DNA of 64,000 nt, taken from contig JAAXVL010000001.1 of the NCBI GenBank assembly GCA_013335535.1, positions 699,764 through 763,763 of the forward strand. Reading direction: 5' to 3'. Each line of letters starts with the position of its first letter. The stretch's first letter is position 1. The DNA comes from Azonexaceae bacterium. Lineage in GTDB: Bacteria > Pseudomonadota > Gammaproteobacteria > Burkholderiales > Rhodocyclaceae. Under the pieces are notes generated by a model. That model had not been told where the DNA came from and made no database searches. It worked only from the letters and a program-made list of their open reading frames with translations. Below are positions 35,776 to 44,925 of this stretch, piece after piece. The position numbers and the translations under genes were made by a program.

Positions 35776-37884
35776 TCAGGCAGACAGCTTGGAAATGTCG
35801 GCGACCTTGTTCATCGCCATATGCAGCTTGGCGAGCAGGCCGAGACGGTTGGCACGCAGGGCCGGATCGTCGGCATTGACCATGACGCCGTCGAAGAAGG
35901 CATCAACCGGGGCGCGCAGAGCGGCCAGCGCCTGCAGCGATTCGCTGTAGTCGCCGGTAACGAAGGCGGCATCGGCCTGCGGCACGACCTCGACGAGGGC
36001 GTCGTGCAGGGCGATTTCGGGGGCTTCCTTGAGCAGGGCGTTATCGACCGTCGGTTCGACCGGGTTTTCGACCTTCTTGAGGATGTTGCCGACCCGCTTG
36101 TTGGCGGCGGCCAGCGCGGCAGCTTCCGGCAGCGCGGCAAAGGCACGCACGGCAGCGAGGCGTTTGGGAATGTCGCCGAGGCGTTGCGGCCGCTGGCTGA
36201 CCACGGCATCGACTTCCTGTGCCGTGTAACCCTGCTCGCGCAGGCTGCCGGCCAGGCGGTCGTAGATGAAGTCGGCAAGCGCCGCTTCGGCACTCTTAAA
36301 ACCATCGACCGAGGCAAAAGCGCTGCCTGCCACGGTCATCAGGGAATTCAGCGGCAAATCCAAATCGCCTTCGCTGAGCATGCGGATGGTGCCCAGCGCG
36401 TGACGACGCAGCGCAAACGGGTCGCGGTCGCCGGTCGGGATCTGGCCGATGCCGAACATGCCGACCAGCGTTTCGAGCTTGTCGGCCAGCGCGACGACCG
36501 TGCCGACCATGCCGCGCGGCAGGCTGTCGCCGGCGAAGCGCGGTTTGTAGTGGTCTTCGATGGCGTCGGCAATGTCGGCCGCGAGGCCGTCATGCTGGGC
36601 GTAGTAGCGGCCCATGATGCCCTGCAGTTCAGGGAATTCGCCGACCATGTCGGTGAGCAGGTCGGCCTTGGCCAGCACGGCAGCCTGTTCGGCCTGCAGC
36701 GCCAGCGCATCGCCACCCAGCGACTGACCGATGGCGCGGGCAATCGCCGCGACGCGCTGCATGCGCTCGCCCTGGGTGCCCAGCTTGTTGTGATAAACGA
36801 CTTTGGACAGGCCGATGACGCGGCTTTCCAGCGATTTTTTGCGGTCCTGATCGAAAAAGAACTTGGCATCGGCGAGGCGCGGACGCACGACGCGCTCGTT
36901 GCCGCCGATCACGGCCGAGGCATCTTCCGGGCTGATGTTGCTGACGACGAGGAACTTGTTGGTCAGCTTGCCGGCGGTATCCAGAAGCGGGAAATATTTC
37001 TGGTTGGCCTTCATCGTGAGGATCAGGCATTCCTGAGGCACGGCGAGGAATTCTTCCTCGAACTGGCCGACCAGCACGTTCGGGCGCTCAACCAGCGCGG
37101 TGACTTCGTCGAGTAGCGCATCGTCGTCGATTGGCTTGCCGCCGGCCTTGGCTGCTGCAGCCTCAAGCTGACGGGCGATTTCGGCGCGGCGCTCGGCGAA
37201 GGAGGCGATGACGGCGCCGTCGGCGGCCAGCTTGGCCGCGTATTCGTCGGCGTTGGCGAGAACGACCGGATCGACCTTGGCTTCAAAGCGGTGCCCATGC
37301 GTTTCGCGACCCGAGTTGAGGCCGAGAATGGCCAGCGGCACGATGTCGCTGCCATGCAGGGCAACGAGGCCATGCGCCGGGCGGACGAAATTGACGCTGC
37401 TCCAGCCATCCTGCAACTGGTAGGTCATGACCTTGGGAATGGGCAGCGCGGCGAGCGCGGCTTCGAGGGCCTTCTGCAGGCCTTCGGACAAGGTTGCGCC
37501 CTTGGCCAGGCTTTCGTAGAACAGCACGTCGGCCTTGCCGTCGTTTTCGCGGCGCAGGTTCGGTACGCAGGAAGCGTCGGCGCCGAGGGCGGCGAGCTTC
37601 TTGAGCAGGGCCGGCGTGGCGTTGCCGGCGGCGTCGAGGCCAACGGCGACCGGCATGAGCTTCTGGACGACGGGCTTATCGGCGGCAACGGCTGCGACGT
37701 CGGTAACGTGGGCAGCCAGGCGGCGCGGCGAGGCGTAGGCGGTAACGACGGCGCCATCGGTGGCCAGGCCATCCTTTTTCAGCGCGGCAGCCAGCGTGGC
37801 GGCAAACACTTCGCCGAGCTTCTTGAGCGCCTTGGGCGGCAGTTCTTCAACGAACAGTTCAACGAGCAGGTTTTTCGACGACAT
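35776..37884 (-). CDS. glyS: Glycine-tRNA ligase beta subunit
   Basis: A 702-residue subunit of the heterotetrameric glycyl-tRNA synthetase. It starts MSSKNLLVELFVEELPPKAL, the family hallmark, and carries YHNKLGTQGERMQRVAAIAR near residue 342 and the HD-like segment ADLLTDMVGEFPELQGIMGR. The C-terminal part is the tRNA-binding DALR-like region. The ATG lies one base past the glyQ stop, so the subunits are made from one transcript. Confidence 0.97.
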   Translation of the reverse strand: MSSKNLLVELFVEELPPKALKKLGEVFAATLAAALKKDGLATDGAVVTAYASPRRLAAHVTDVAAVAADKPVVQKLMPVAVGLDAAGNATPALLKKLAALGADASCVPNLRRENDGKADVLFYESLAKGATLSEGLQKALEAALAALPIPKVMTYQLQDGWSSVNFVRPAHGLVALHGSDIVPLAILGLNSGRETHGHRFEAKVDPVVLANADEYAAKLAADGAVIASFAERRAEIARQLEAAAAKAGGKPIDDDALLDEVTALVERPNVLVGQFEEEFLAVPQECLILTMKANQKYFPLLDTAGKLTNKFLVVSNISPEDASAVIGGNERVVRPRLADAKFFFDQDRKKSLESRVIGLSKVVYHNKLGTQGERMQRVAAIARAIGQSLGGDALALQAEQAAVLAKADLLTDMVGEFPELQGIMGRYYAQHDGLAADIADAIEDHYKPRFAGDSLPRGMVGTVVALADKLETLVGMFGIGQIPTGDRDPFALRRHALGTIRMLSEGDLDLPLNSLMTVAGSAFASVDGFKSAEAALADFIYDRLAGSLREQGYTAQEVDAVVSQRPQRLGDIPKRLAAVRAFAALPEAAALAAANKRVGNILKKVENPVEPTVDNALLKEAPEIALHDALVEVVPQADAAFVTGDYSESLQALAALRAPVDAFFDGVMVNADDPALRANRLGLLAKLHMAMNKVADISKLSA

Positions 37885-37885
37885 A

Positions 37886-38830
37886 TCAGGCAGCTTTCTT
37901 TTCATTCTGCTCGGCGAGCTTGTTCAGGACTTCGGCGGCCCATTCCTTGGGCGCCATCGGGAAGCCGAGGCGGGCGCGGGAATCGAGGTAGGCCTGGGCG
38001 ACGGCGCGGGCCAGGTTGCGGATGCGGCCGATGTAGGCGGCACGTTCGGTCACCGAGATGGCGCCGCGGGCGTCGAGCAGGTTGAAGGTGTGGGCGGCCT
38101 TGAGCACCTGCTCGTAAGCCGGCAGGGCGAGCTGGTTGCCCATGAGGTGTACGGCGGTTTCTTCGTGCTTGCCGAAGGCGTGGAACAGGAAGTCGACGTT
38201 GCTGTGCTCGAAGTTGTACGCCGATTGCTCGACTTCGTTCTGGTGATAGACGTCGCCGTAAGTCAGGCCTTCCGTCCACGTCAGGTCGAAGACGTTTTCG
38301 ACGCCCTGCAGGTACATGGCCAGACGTTCGATGCCGTAGGTGATTTCGCCGGTGATCGGCTTGCAGTCGATGCCGCCGACCTGCTGGAAGTAGGTGAATT
38401 GGGTCACTTCCATGCCGTTCATCCAGACTTCCCAGCCGAGGCCCCAGGCGCCGAGCGTCGGGTTTTCCCAGTCGTCTTCGACGAAACGGACGTCGTTCTT
38501 CTTGAGATCGAAGCCGAGCGCTTCGAGCGAGCCGAGGTAGAGCTCGAGGATATTGTCCGGCGCTGGCTTGAGCACGACCTGGAACTGGTAGTAGTGCTGC
38601 ATGCGGTTCGGGTTTTCGCCGTAGCGGCCATCCTTGGGGCGGCGCGAAGGCTGGACGTAGGCAGCTTTCCACGGCTCGGGGCCGATGGCGCGCAGGAAGG
38701 TGGCGGTGTGGCTGGTGCCGGCGCCGACTTCCATGTCGTAGGGCTGGAGGAGGGCGCAGCCCTTGTCGCTCCAGTATTGCTGCAGGCGCAGGATGATTTC
38801 CTGAAACGTCGGTTTTTTGGTGGTGCTCAT
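37886..38830 (-). CDS. glyQ: Glycine-tRNA ligase alpha subunit
   Basis: A 314-residue catalytic subunit. Motifs typical of GlyQ are present: [20 protein letters not shown] near residue 10, [40 protein letters not shown], and [21 protein letters not shown] used ATG 38830. The gene is divergent from msrA with a 113-base gap that holds nothing else I recognise. Confidence 0.98.
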   Translation of the reverse strand: MSTTKKPTFQEIILRLQQYWSDKGCALLQPYDMEVGAGTSHTATFLRAIGPEPWKAAYVQPSRRPKDGRYGENPNRMQHYYQFQVVLKPAPDNILELYLGSLEALGFDLKKNDVRFVEDDWENPTLGAWGLGWEVWMNGMEVTQFTYFQQVGGIDCKPITGEITYGIERLAMYLQGVENVFDLTWTEGLTYGDVYHQNEVEQSAYNFEHSNVDFLFHAFGKHEETAVHLMGNQLALPAYEQVLKAAHTFNLLDARGAISVTERAAYIGRIRNLARAVAQAYLDSRARLGFPMAPKEWAAEVLNKLAEQNEKKAA

Positions 38831-38943
38831 CGGGTGCAATCGGTGATGTTCTGAGACGCACGATTTTACTTGCTTTTGCCATGGATGGCGCGGAACGAAG
38901 CCTGCGGCATACTGTCTTCAGGGTATCTGAATAAAAAGCAGGA

Positions 38944-39501
38944 ATGAAAATGGCGGAATCGACGAATAGGCAACGAACCACCCTCGCTGGCGGCTGTTTC
39001 TGGTGTCTCGAAGCAGCATTCGAGCAGCTCGAAGGTGTCGTTTCGGTGCTCCCCGGCTACATGGGGGGGCACGATCCGCGGCCGACTTACGAGGCGGTGT
39101 GCCGCGGCGACAGCGGCCACGCCGAGGTCGTGGAGATCGAGTTCGATCCGGCGAAAATCGACTTCGAGACGCTGCTCACAGCCTTCTTCACGATTCACGA
39201 TCCGACGACCTTGAACCGCCAGGGGCACGACATTGGCACGCAATACCGCTCGGCCATATTCTTTCACGATGCCGGCCAGCAGGCCATCGCCGAGGCGATG
39301 ATCGCCCGCCTCAACGGCGATGGCATCTGGGGGGCGCCCATCGTTACCGAGGTGACGCCGGCCTCTACCTTCTTCGTCGCCGAGGAATATCACCATCGCT
39401 ATTTTCAGCGCAATCCGTACCAGGGATATTGCGTCGCCGTGGTGGCGCCCAAGGCACTCAAATTGCGCCAGGTTTTTGCTGACCGGATCAAGGCCGGCTA
39501 G
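38944..39501 (+). CDS. msrA: Peptide-methionine (S)-S-oxide reductase
   Basis: A 185-residue repair enzyme that reduces methionine S-sulfoxide. The catalytic motif GGCFWCLEAAF near residue 16 is intact, with GYMGGHDPRPTYEAVCRGDS GHAEVVEI and QYRSAIFF further on. Two ATGs (38944 and 38950) are in frame. AGGA at 38940-38943 favours the second by spacing. No N-terminal signal peptide is seen, so it is probably cytosolic. A repeat copy lies 17 bases after the stop. Confidence 0.95.
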   Translation: MKMAESTNRQRTTLAGGCFWCLEAAFEQLEGVVSVLPGYMGGHDPRPTYEAVCRGDSGHAEVVEIEFDPAKIDFETLLTAFFTIHDPTTLNRQGHDIGTQYRSAIFFHDAGQQAIAEAMIARLNGDGIWGAPIVTEVTPASTFFVAEEYHHRYFQRNPYQGYCVAVVAPKALKLRQVFADRIKAG

Positions 39502-39518
39502 GCAGTTGCCCGGCGTTT

Positions 39519-39555
39519 CCACGGTCAACCGGAGAAAATGACCAAAATTGAAATG
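39519..39555 (+). repeat. Dispersed 37-base element, copy 12
   Basis: Core CCACGGTCAACCGG, AGAAAAT, then GACCAAAATTGAAATG. It lies 17 bases past the msrA stop, in the sense direction. Confidence 0.95.
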
Positions 39556-39654
39556 TCGTATTGCGGCCTGTTTTTAACGGGCCGGCGGGGTATGGTTGCC
39601 ACGGTGTTTGTTGCGGCGATGCAACACTGAATCCCCTGTGTGCTGAGTCCTGGA

Positions 39655-39683
39655 TTGACAATAACTATATAAATCAATACACT
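39655..39683 (+). promoter_or_regulatory. Sigma-70 promoter with a long leader before a lytic transglycosylase gene
   Basis: TTGACA (39655-39660), 17 bases, TACACT (39678-39683). Transcription from here would give an mRNA leader of about 150 bases up to the ATG at 39844. The stretch 39556-39654 holds nothing else I recognise. A short stem GCTGCGGTGCAGC lies near the predicted 5' end of the leader. Confidence 0.6.
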
Positions 39684-39843
39684 GGAATCAATGCTGCGGT
39701 GCAGCATCGGTTTCCGTGGCAATCCTGTCGTCTGGCTGCGGTCTCCAGTGCCCCTTTTTCAGGAGCCTGGCCGATGTCGTACCCCCTGTAACCGTTCGCT
39801 TGTGAAGACGTTTTTCGCCAGTGGCAACAGTGAAGGAGGTCGC

Positions 39844-40533
39844 ATGTTTACCTCAACAGTTTTTCCCTCTTCGATGCTTCGCCTGTCGGCGCTCGCGTCC
39901 TCAATGTTTCAGAAGTTCCTGATGCTGGCCGGCGTGTTTTTTGTACTTGCCCTGGTCGGTATCCAAAGTGGCAATCCCACCATGCTCGGCGGCCTGAAGT
40001 TCCTGCTGCCGGCGAGTGAAGAAGTGGCGCTCGATGACGAACTGGCGGTCGAGGAAATCGATCTCGCTGGCGAAACCCTCAGTACCCGGATGCGAGGCGC
40101 GATGGAGTACGTTTCTCATCGCTATCGCGTGGCGCCGGATGCGCTCGAGCCTATTTTTGCCACGGCCCAGTCGGCTGGCCGGCAACTGCACCTCGATCCG
40201 CTGCTCATCATCGCCGTCATCGGCATCGAGTCGCGCTTCAATCCGTTCTCGGAAAGCGTCGTCGGCGCCAAGGGTCTCATGCAGGTCATGCCGCGTTTCC
40301 ATCAGGACAAACTGCCGGAAGACGCCGATCAGGCGGCCTTCCTCAACCCGGTCATCAATGTCCAGGTCGGCGCCAAGGTGCTCAAGGAATCGATTCGTCG
40401 CTACGGCGGGCTGGAAAACGGCCTGCAGCAATTTGCCGGGGCGACCAGCGATCCGGAGCGGCGCTACGCCAGCAAGGTGCTGGCTGAAAAGCAGCGTCTC
40501 GAACAGGCCGTCCAGAAGTTCAGAACGACCTGA
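39844..40533 (+). CDS. Lytic transglycosylase (SLT domain)
   Basis: A 229-residue protein with an N-terminal membrane anchor or signal (FQKFLMLAGVFFVLALVGIQ) and a C-terminal SLT domain. The catalytic Glu lies in IAVIGIESRFNPFSESVVGA near residue 138, followed by KGLMQVMPRFH. It cleaves peptidoglycan glycan strands with formation of anhydromuropeptides. AAGGAGG lies a few bases before ATG 39844. The frame stays open upstream to 39691, but that part has no family features. Confidence 0.85.
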   Translation: MFTSTVFPSSMLRLSALASSMFQKFLMLAGVFFVLALVGIQSGNPTMLGGLKFLLPASEEVALDDELAVEEIDLAGETLSTRMRGAMEYVSHRYRVAPDALEPIFATAQSAGRQLHLDPLLIIAVIGIESRFNPFSESVVGAKGLMQVMPRFHQDKLPEDADQAAFLNPVINVQVGAKVLKESIRRYGGLENGLQQFAGATSDPERRYASKVLAEKQRLEQAVQKFRTT

Positions 40534-40540
40534 TCGCGCC

Positions 40541-41377
40541 TCAGTCCGGCGGGTTGATGAACGCCATCAACTCGCGGACGAAGCGCTCGCGCTGCCACTG
40601 GTGTGGCGAATGGTCGGTGCCCTCGTAGATGCGCAGCACGGCGTTCGGGATGGCGTCGGCCACGTATTGCGCTGTCGACGCATGGTAGAAATTGCTCTCG
40701 CCGCCGTAGACCAGGAGGGTCGGCAGCGGGATGTTGGCCAGCACGTCGCGATAATCGGCGGCGGTCAGGCTCAGCCAGCAGTTGATCAGCGGTTCCGGGT
40801 TCTGCGCCTGCAGCGCGGCACGTGAGCGCTGCCAGCCGGCGGCGTTCTGCAAATACTTTTCCTCGGCCCGCTTGTTGAGGCCGTGCGCCGTCAGTTTGAG
40901 CACGCCCTCGGCGAAATCGTCACGTAGCCACGACACCAGCTCGTCGTTACGGGCTGCGCCGAAATCACCGTAAATCCCGTATGCCCAGTCGTCGGCCGTG
41001 AGCAGCTTGGGCGACTGGTCGATGAAGCAGAGCTTGGCCAGGCCGTGTGTGCTGTGGTCGCGCAGGTATTGCCAGAGCGTCAGCGCACCCATCGAATGGC
41101 CGACGGCGGTGGCTTCGTCGAGGCCGTAATGGTCGATCAGGTTGCGCAGATCGCGCGCCATGCGCTCAACGGTCGCCGAATCCGGATGCGCCAGCGTGTG
41201 GCCGCCATGGCCGCGTGCATCCCAGCGATAAACACGGTGCCGCGCATTGAGTTCGCCCATGAAGGGGAACCATTCCTGGCTGCTCGACGTCCAGCCATGG
41301 AGCAAGATCAGCGGCGAACCCTCGCCGGAAATCTTGAGGTGAATCTTCTCGCCATCGTCGGCCACGAAATGCGTCAT
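40541..41377 (-). CDS. Alpha/beta hydrolase
   Basis: A 278-residue alpha/beta-fold hydrolase. It has the oxyanion HGWTSSSQEW near residue 27, the nucleophile motif VGHSMGALTLWQYL with Ser near residue 94, an Asp in LLVYGGESNFYH-type strand, and the catalytic His in EGTDHSPHQW near residue 257. The substrate is not known; esterases and haloalkane dehalogenase-like enzymes share this layout. It converges on the transglycosylase gene, with seven bases between them. Confidence 0.85.
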   Translation of the reverse strand: MTHFVADDGEKIHLKISGEGSPLILLHGWTSSSQEWFPFMGELNARHRVYRWDARGHGGHTLAHPDSATVERMARDLRNLIDHYGLDEATAVGHSMGALTLWQYLRDHSTHGLAKLCFIDQSPKLLTADDWAYGIYGDFGAARNDELVSWLRDDFAEGVLKLTAHGLNKRAEEKYLQNAAGWQRSRAALQAQNPEPLINCWLSLTAADYRDVLANIPLPTLLVYGGESNFYHASTAQYVADAIPNAVLRIYEGTDHSPHQWQRERFVRELMAFINPPD

Positions 41378-41444
41378 CGGTCAGCTCATTGAAATCGCAA
41401 AGCCGCCAGTATAATCGCCGCCATCAATACGCAGGAGTATGGAA

Positions 41445-42389
41445 ATGTTCGACTGGAGAGACTACGGCAACGGCATCATCGCCTTCGACGCCGGCTATGT
41501 GCGCCCCATCCTGGCTGCCATTCACATGATCGTCGACGACGGCCGCGTCGCCTTCATCGACACCGGCAGCAACGACTCGCTACCCAACGTGCTCGAAGCG
41601 CTGAACAAGGTCGGCCTCGGCCGCGACGCCGTCGATTACGTCATCCTCACCCACATCCATCTTGACCACGCCGGCGGTGCCGGGGCGCTCATGCGCGAAT
41701 TCCCGAACGCCAAACTCGTTGTCCACCCGCGTGGCTCGCGCCACATGGCCGAACCGTCCAGGCTCGTTGCCGGCGTCACCGCCGTCTATGGCAAGGACTA
41801 CGTCGAGAACGTGTACGGTGACATCCTGCCCATTCCGGCCGACCGCATCATCGACGCCCACGAAGGCCTGAGCGTCCAGCTCGGCGGCCGCGAACTGCTC
41901 ATGATCGACACCCCGGGCCACGCCAAGCACCACATCTGCATCGTCGACCAGAAGGCCAAGGCCATCTTCACCGGCGACATGTTCGGGCTGTCCTACCGCG
42001 AATTCGATGTCGACGGCCGCCAGTTCATCCAGCCGACGACCAGCCCGACCCAGTTTGACCACGCCGAGATGCGCGCCTCCATCGACCGCCTGCTGAGCTA
42101 CGCGCCGCAGGCCATGTACCTCACGCACTACGCGCAGGTGCACGATGTGCCTGCCCGCGCCGCCGACCTCCATCGCCGCCTCGACGCCCACGTCGCCATC
42201 GCCGAAGCCCACGCCACGGCCAGCGAAACCCGCCACGCCGCCATCAAGCAGGAACTCACCGCCTATCTCCTGGCCGAACTCCGCACCCATGGCTGCACCC
42301 TGCCTGACGCCACCATCCTCGACATCCTGGCGACCGATATCGAGCTCAACGTCCAGGGGCTGACCTGGTGGATGGATCATCGGGGGTGA
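41445..42389 (+). CDS. Metallo-beta-lactamase-fold hydrolase
   Basis: A 314-residue MBL-fold enzyme. The zinc motif THIHLDHAGGAG near residue 69 is complete, and DTPGHAKHH, TGDMFGLSYREFD and LTHYAQVHD supply the remaining ligands. The 100-residue C-terminal helical part (LHRRLDAHVAIAEAHATASE) is an accessory domain. AGGAG at 41433-41437 fits ATG 41445 better than the ATG at 41439. A TATAAT box lies at 41410-41415. The natural substrate is unknown. Confidence 0.85.
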   Translation: MFDWRDYGNGIIAFDAGYVRPILAAIHMIVDDGRVAFIDTGSNDSLPNVLEALNKVGLGRDAVDYVILTHIHLDHAGGAGALMREFPNAKLVVHPRGSRHMAEPSRLVAGVTAVYGKDYVENVYGDILPIPADRIIDAHEGLSVQLGGRELLMIDTPGHAKHHICIVDQKAKAIFTGDMFGLSYREFDVDGRQFIQPTTSPTQFDHAEMRASIDRLLSYAPQAMYLTHYAQVHDVPARAADLHRRLDAHVAIAEAHATASETRHAAIKQELTAYLLAELRTHGCTLPDATILDILATDIELNVQGLTWWMDHRG

Positions 42390-42419
42390 AAATCCCTAAT
42401 CCGTGGCCGTGAGGCAATG

Positions 42420-42456
42420 CCACGGTCAACCGGAAAAAACGGCCAAAATTCAATTC
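42420..42456 (+). repeat. Dispersed 37-base element, copy 13
   Basis: Core CCACGGTCAACCGG, AAAAAAC, then GGCCAAAATTCAATTC. It lies 30 bases past the MBL-fold gene, between its stop and the terminator at 42478. Confidence 0.95.
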
Positions 42457-42477
42457 CATCGGCCGGTGCCTCGACGT

Positions 42478-42515
42478 TAAAAAGCCCGAAAGTGATCCGC
42501 TTCCGGGCTTTTTAT
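42478..42515. terminator. Bidirectional terminator between the MBL-fold gene and the chemoreceptor gene
   Basis: TAAAAAGCCCG and CGGGCTTTTTA pair around a 15-base segment, with A and T runs on the two sides. It serves both convergent genes. Confidence 0.9.
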
Positions 42516-42531
42516 TTTGTGGCGAGGCGGT

Positions 42532-44745
42532 TCAGAGCATGGACCACTCCGCATCCTGCCTGCCCGGCGGGTGCAGTTCGGGGCGTCCGGGCTTTGGCGC
42601 AGCTTTTGGCTTGCCAGGCACGGGCAGGGCGCGGGCGAAATTGTCGAGCTTGAACGAGGTGACCTGTTGCTTCAGCTGTTGCGCCTGTTCCTCCAGCGAC
42701 TCGGCGGCCGCTGCGGCTTCTTCGACCAAGGCGGCATTTTGCTGGGTGACTTCGTCCATCTGCGCCACGGCCTTGTTGACCTGCTCGATGCCGATGGTTT
42801 GTTCGACCGAGGAGGCGCTGATGCCGGCGACGATCGTGGACAGGCTGGAGATGGCGGTCATGATTTCGTTCATGCTCTGGCCGGCTTTTTCGGCCTGGCT
42901 GGTGCCGTGTTCGACCTTGCTGGCCGATTCGCGGATGAGCGCGGCAATTTCCTTGGCGGCCTGGGTTGTGCGATGGGACAGGGCACGGACTTCGGTGGCG
43001 ACGACGGCAAAGCCTTTGCCCTGTTCGCCGGCGCGGGCGGCTTCAACCGCGGCGTTGAGGGCGAGAATGTTGGTCTGGAAGGCGATGCCTTCGATGACGC
43101 TGATGATGTCGCCGATCTTGTGCGAACTGTCGCGGATTTCGAGCATGGTGGCGGCCGAGGCATTGACGATCTCGCCGCCGCGCTGGGCGATTTCCGCGGC
43201 CGACTGGCCAAGGTGGTTGGCCCGTTTGGCGCTGTCGGTATTCTGCTGCGCCGTGGCGGTGAATTCCTCGATACTCGCCGCCGTCTCTTCGAGGCTGGAA
43301 GCCTGTTCCTCGGTGCGCACCGAGAGGTCGCTGTTGCCGGCGGAGATTTCCTTGGCGGCGGTTGAGATCGTCTCCACGGCGCCGACGACGTTGCCGATCA
43401 GCACCTGCAGCTTGGCGACCGTGGCATTGAGGCCTTCGGCTGTTTCCCCAAACAGCCCCGGATAGTGTTTTTCGATCTTGTGGGTCAGGTCGCCTTCGGC
43501 CAGTGATTGCGACACCGACGAGATGTCGGAAAGCGCCTGCTCAGCCGTGGCGCTCAGGCTGTTGAGCAGGTCGATCAGTGTCTTGGCATAGCCCTGCTTG
43601 CGCGCGGTATCGATTTGATGGGCAAAGTCGCCCTGTGCCGCGGCATCGACGATGGCGCGAACCTCATCGACCACCTGCGCCAGCGCGCTCACCGTGGCGT
43701 TGACGGCGCTTGCCGTCTGCCCGAACGCGCCGGGGTAATTTGCCTCCACTTTTTGCGAAAGATCGCCGGCGGCCAGCGCCGAGGCCACGCGCGAAACGTC
43801 CTGCAGACTGGTGTCGGTGACGACCATCAGCTGGTTGAGGGCGGTGGCGATTTCCTGGCCGAAGCCCTGTTTGCCAGCCAGGTTGATCCGCTTGCCGAGA
43901 TCGCCCTTTTCCGCTGCATGAACCATCTGGCGGATTTCATCAACGAGACTGCCCAGGCTGCCCTGCATCTGCTTCATGGCGGCCAGCATGCTGGCCGAAT
44001 CGCCCGACTGCACGACGACCGTGCCACCGAGGTCACCCCGGGCGATGCGGTTGGCCACCTCGACCGCGGCAGCCGGTTCGCCGCCGATCCGCCGGTTGAG
44101 CGACGTGGCCAGCGATTTCATGCCGAGAACGACGAGTGCACAACCAAGAATGCCGGCAATGCTCGCGAGAATGCTGCTGTTCCGGCGGGTCTCCTGCAAC
44201 TGCTGCATCGACGTCTCGGCAAACTGGCTGGCTACGCCGACGGTTTCCTCGACGCCCGTCCGGTGCGCCTCGTAGTGCTGGCGCATCTGCTTGAGCGAGG
44301 CTTGGAGCGCAACCGTGTCCTGGGCGGCCACGGCTGGCAGAAAGTTCTTGTCGAGTTCGGCCCAGAACAGCTCGGCCTGACGGCGCTGCTCGCCGAGCAG
44401 CTTCTGTTTGACGTCAGCCTCGAGATCGCTGTCGCTCCAGAACGTGTTGCGCTCGTCGTAATCCTTCTTCAGGCGCGCCATTTTTTCGATCAGTTTCGGA
44501 CGCTGATCGACGGCTGCGCTGGCGATGTCGTAGGCGACCAACTGGGCTTCGATGACATACAGCGGCGGCGGCAGGATATCGGCGACGACATCCTTGCCCT
44601 GTCCCATCAAGCTGGCAGCTGACGAGACTTTTTGCAGGGCGGCGATGCCGACGCCGCCAACGATGAGCAGGACCGCAAAGACCAGCAAGGAAATGACGCG
44701 CAGAAATTTACCCAGCGGCATATTTTCAAGGGATTGCATGCTCAT
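42532..44745 (-). CDS. Methyl-accepting chemotaxis protein with repeated HAMP-like units
   Basis: A 737-residue chemoreceptor. An N-terminal transmembrane segment ([20 protein letters not shown]) precedes a four-helix-type periplasmic region, a second transmembrane segment near residue 190-210, then a series of HAMP-like units ([54 protein letters not shown]). The signalling hairpin tip [33 protein letters not shown] is intact. No CheR pentapeptide is present at the C-terminus. It probably works in poly-HAMP signal transduction from an unknown periplasmic ligand. Confidence 0.92.
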   Translation of the reverse strand: MSMQSLENMPLGKFLRVISLLVFAVLLIVGGVGIAALQKVSSAASLMGQGKDVVADILPPPLYVIEAQLVAYDIASAAVDQRPKLIEKMARLKKDYDERNTFWSDSDLEADVKQKLLGEQRRQAELFWAELDKNFLPAVAAQDTVALQASLKQMRQHYEAHRTGVEETVGVASQFAETSMQQLQETRRNSSILASIAGILGCALVVLGMKSLATSLNRRIGGEPAAAVEVANRIARGDLGGTVVVQSGDSASMLAAMKQMQGSLGSLVDEIRQMVHAAEKGDLGKRINLAGKQGFGQEIATALNQLMVVTDTSLQDVSRVASALAAGDLSQKVEANYPGAFGQTASAVNATVSALAQVVDEVRAIVDAAAQGDFAHQIDTARKQGYAKTLIDLLNSLSATAEQALSDISSVSQSLAEGDLTHKIEKHYPGLFGETAEGLNATVAKLQVLIGNVVGAVETISTAAKEISAGNSDLSVRTEEQASSLEETAASIEEFTATAQQNTDSAKRANHLGQSAAEIAQRGGEIVNASAATMLEIRDSSHKIGDIISVIEGIAFQTNILALNAAVEAARAGEQGKGFAVVATEVRALSHRTTQAAKEIAALIRESASKVEHGTSQAEKAGQSMNEIMTAISSLSTIVAGISASSVEQTIGIEQVNKAVAQMDEVTQQNAALVEEAAAAAESLEEQAQQLKQQVTSFKLDNFARALPVPGKPKAAPKPGRPELHPPGRQDAEWSML

Positions 44746-44865
44746 TCATCCTGTGGTCGAGGGGGGAGAAAGCGGCAAAGCGCAAGCGAGCGGGAATTCA
44801 GCGCCCAATTATAGGGTGAATTTTCTCGCTGGATGTTGGCGTTCCGAGCCTCGACAGCGCCGCTT

Positions 44866-44902
44866 CCACGGTCAACCGGAAAAAGTGCCCAAAATTGAAA
44901 TC
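44866..44902 (+). repeat. Dispersed 37-base element, copy 14
   Basis: Core CCACGGTCAACCGG, AAAAAGT, then GCCCAAAATTGAAATC: the copy closest to the window consensus. It lies 23 bases past the lnt stop (minus strand), antisense to it. Confidence 0.97.
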
Positions 44903-44925
44903 AGTGGGCGGAGGCCCGGGCCGAA

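Noticed and set aside
39596-39620. GCCACGGTG in the leader region before the transglycosylase
   Set aside because: Only the first half of the core is present and no A/T stretches follow.
39556-39843. A riboswitch in the long leader before the transglycosylase gene
   Set aside because: I could not match it to any known riboswitch consensus by eye; kept only as a structured-leader observation.
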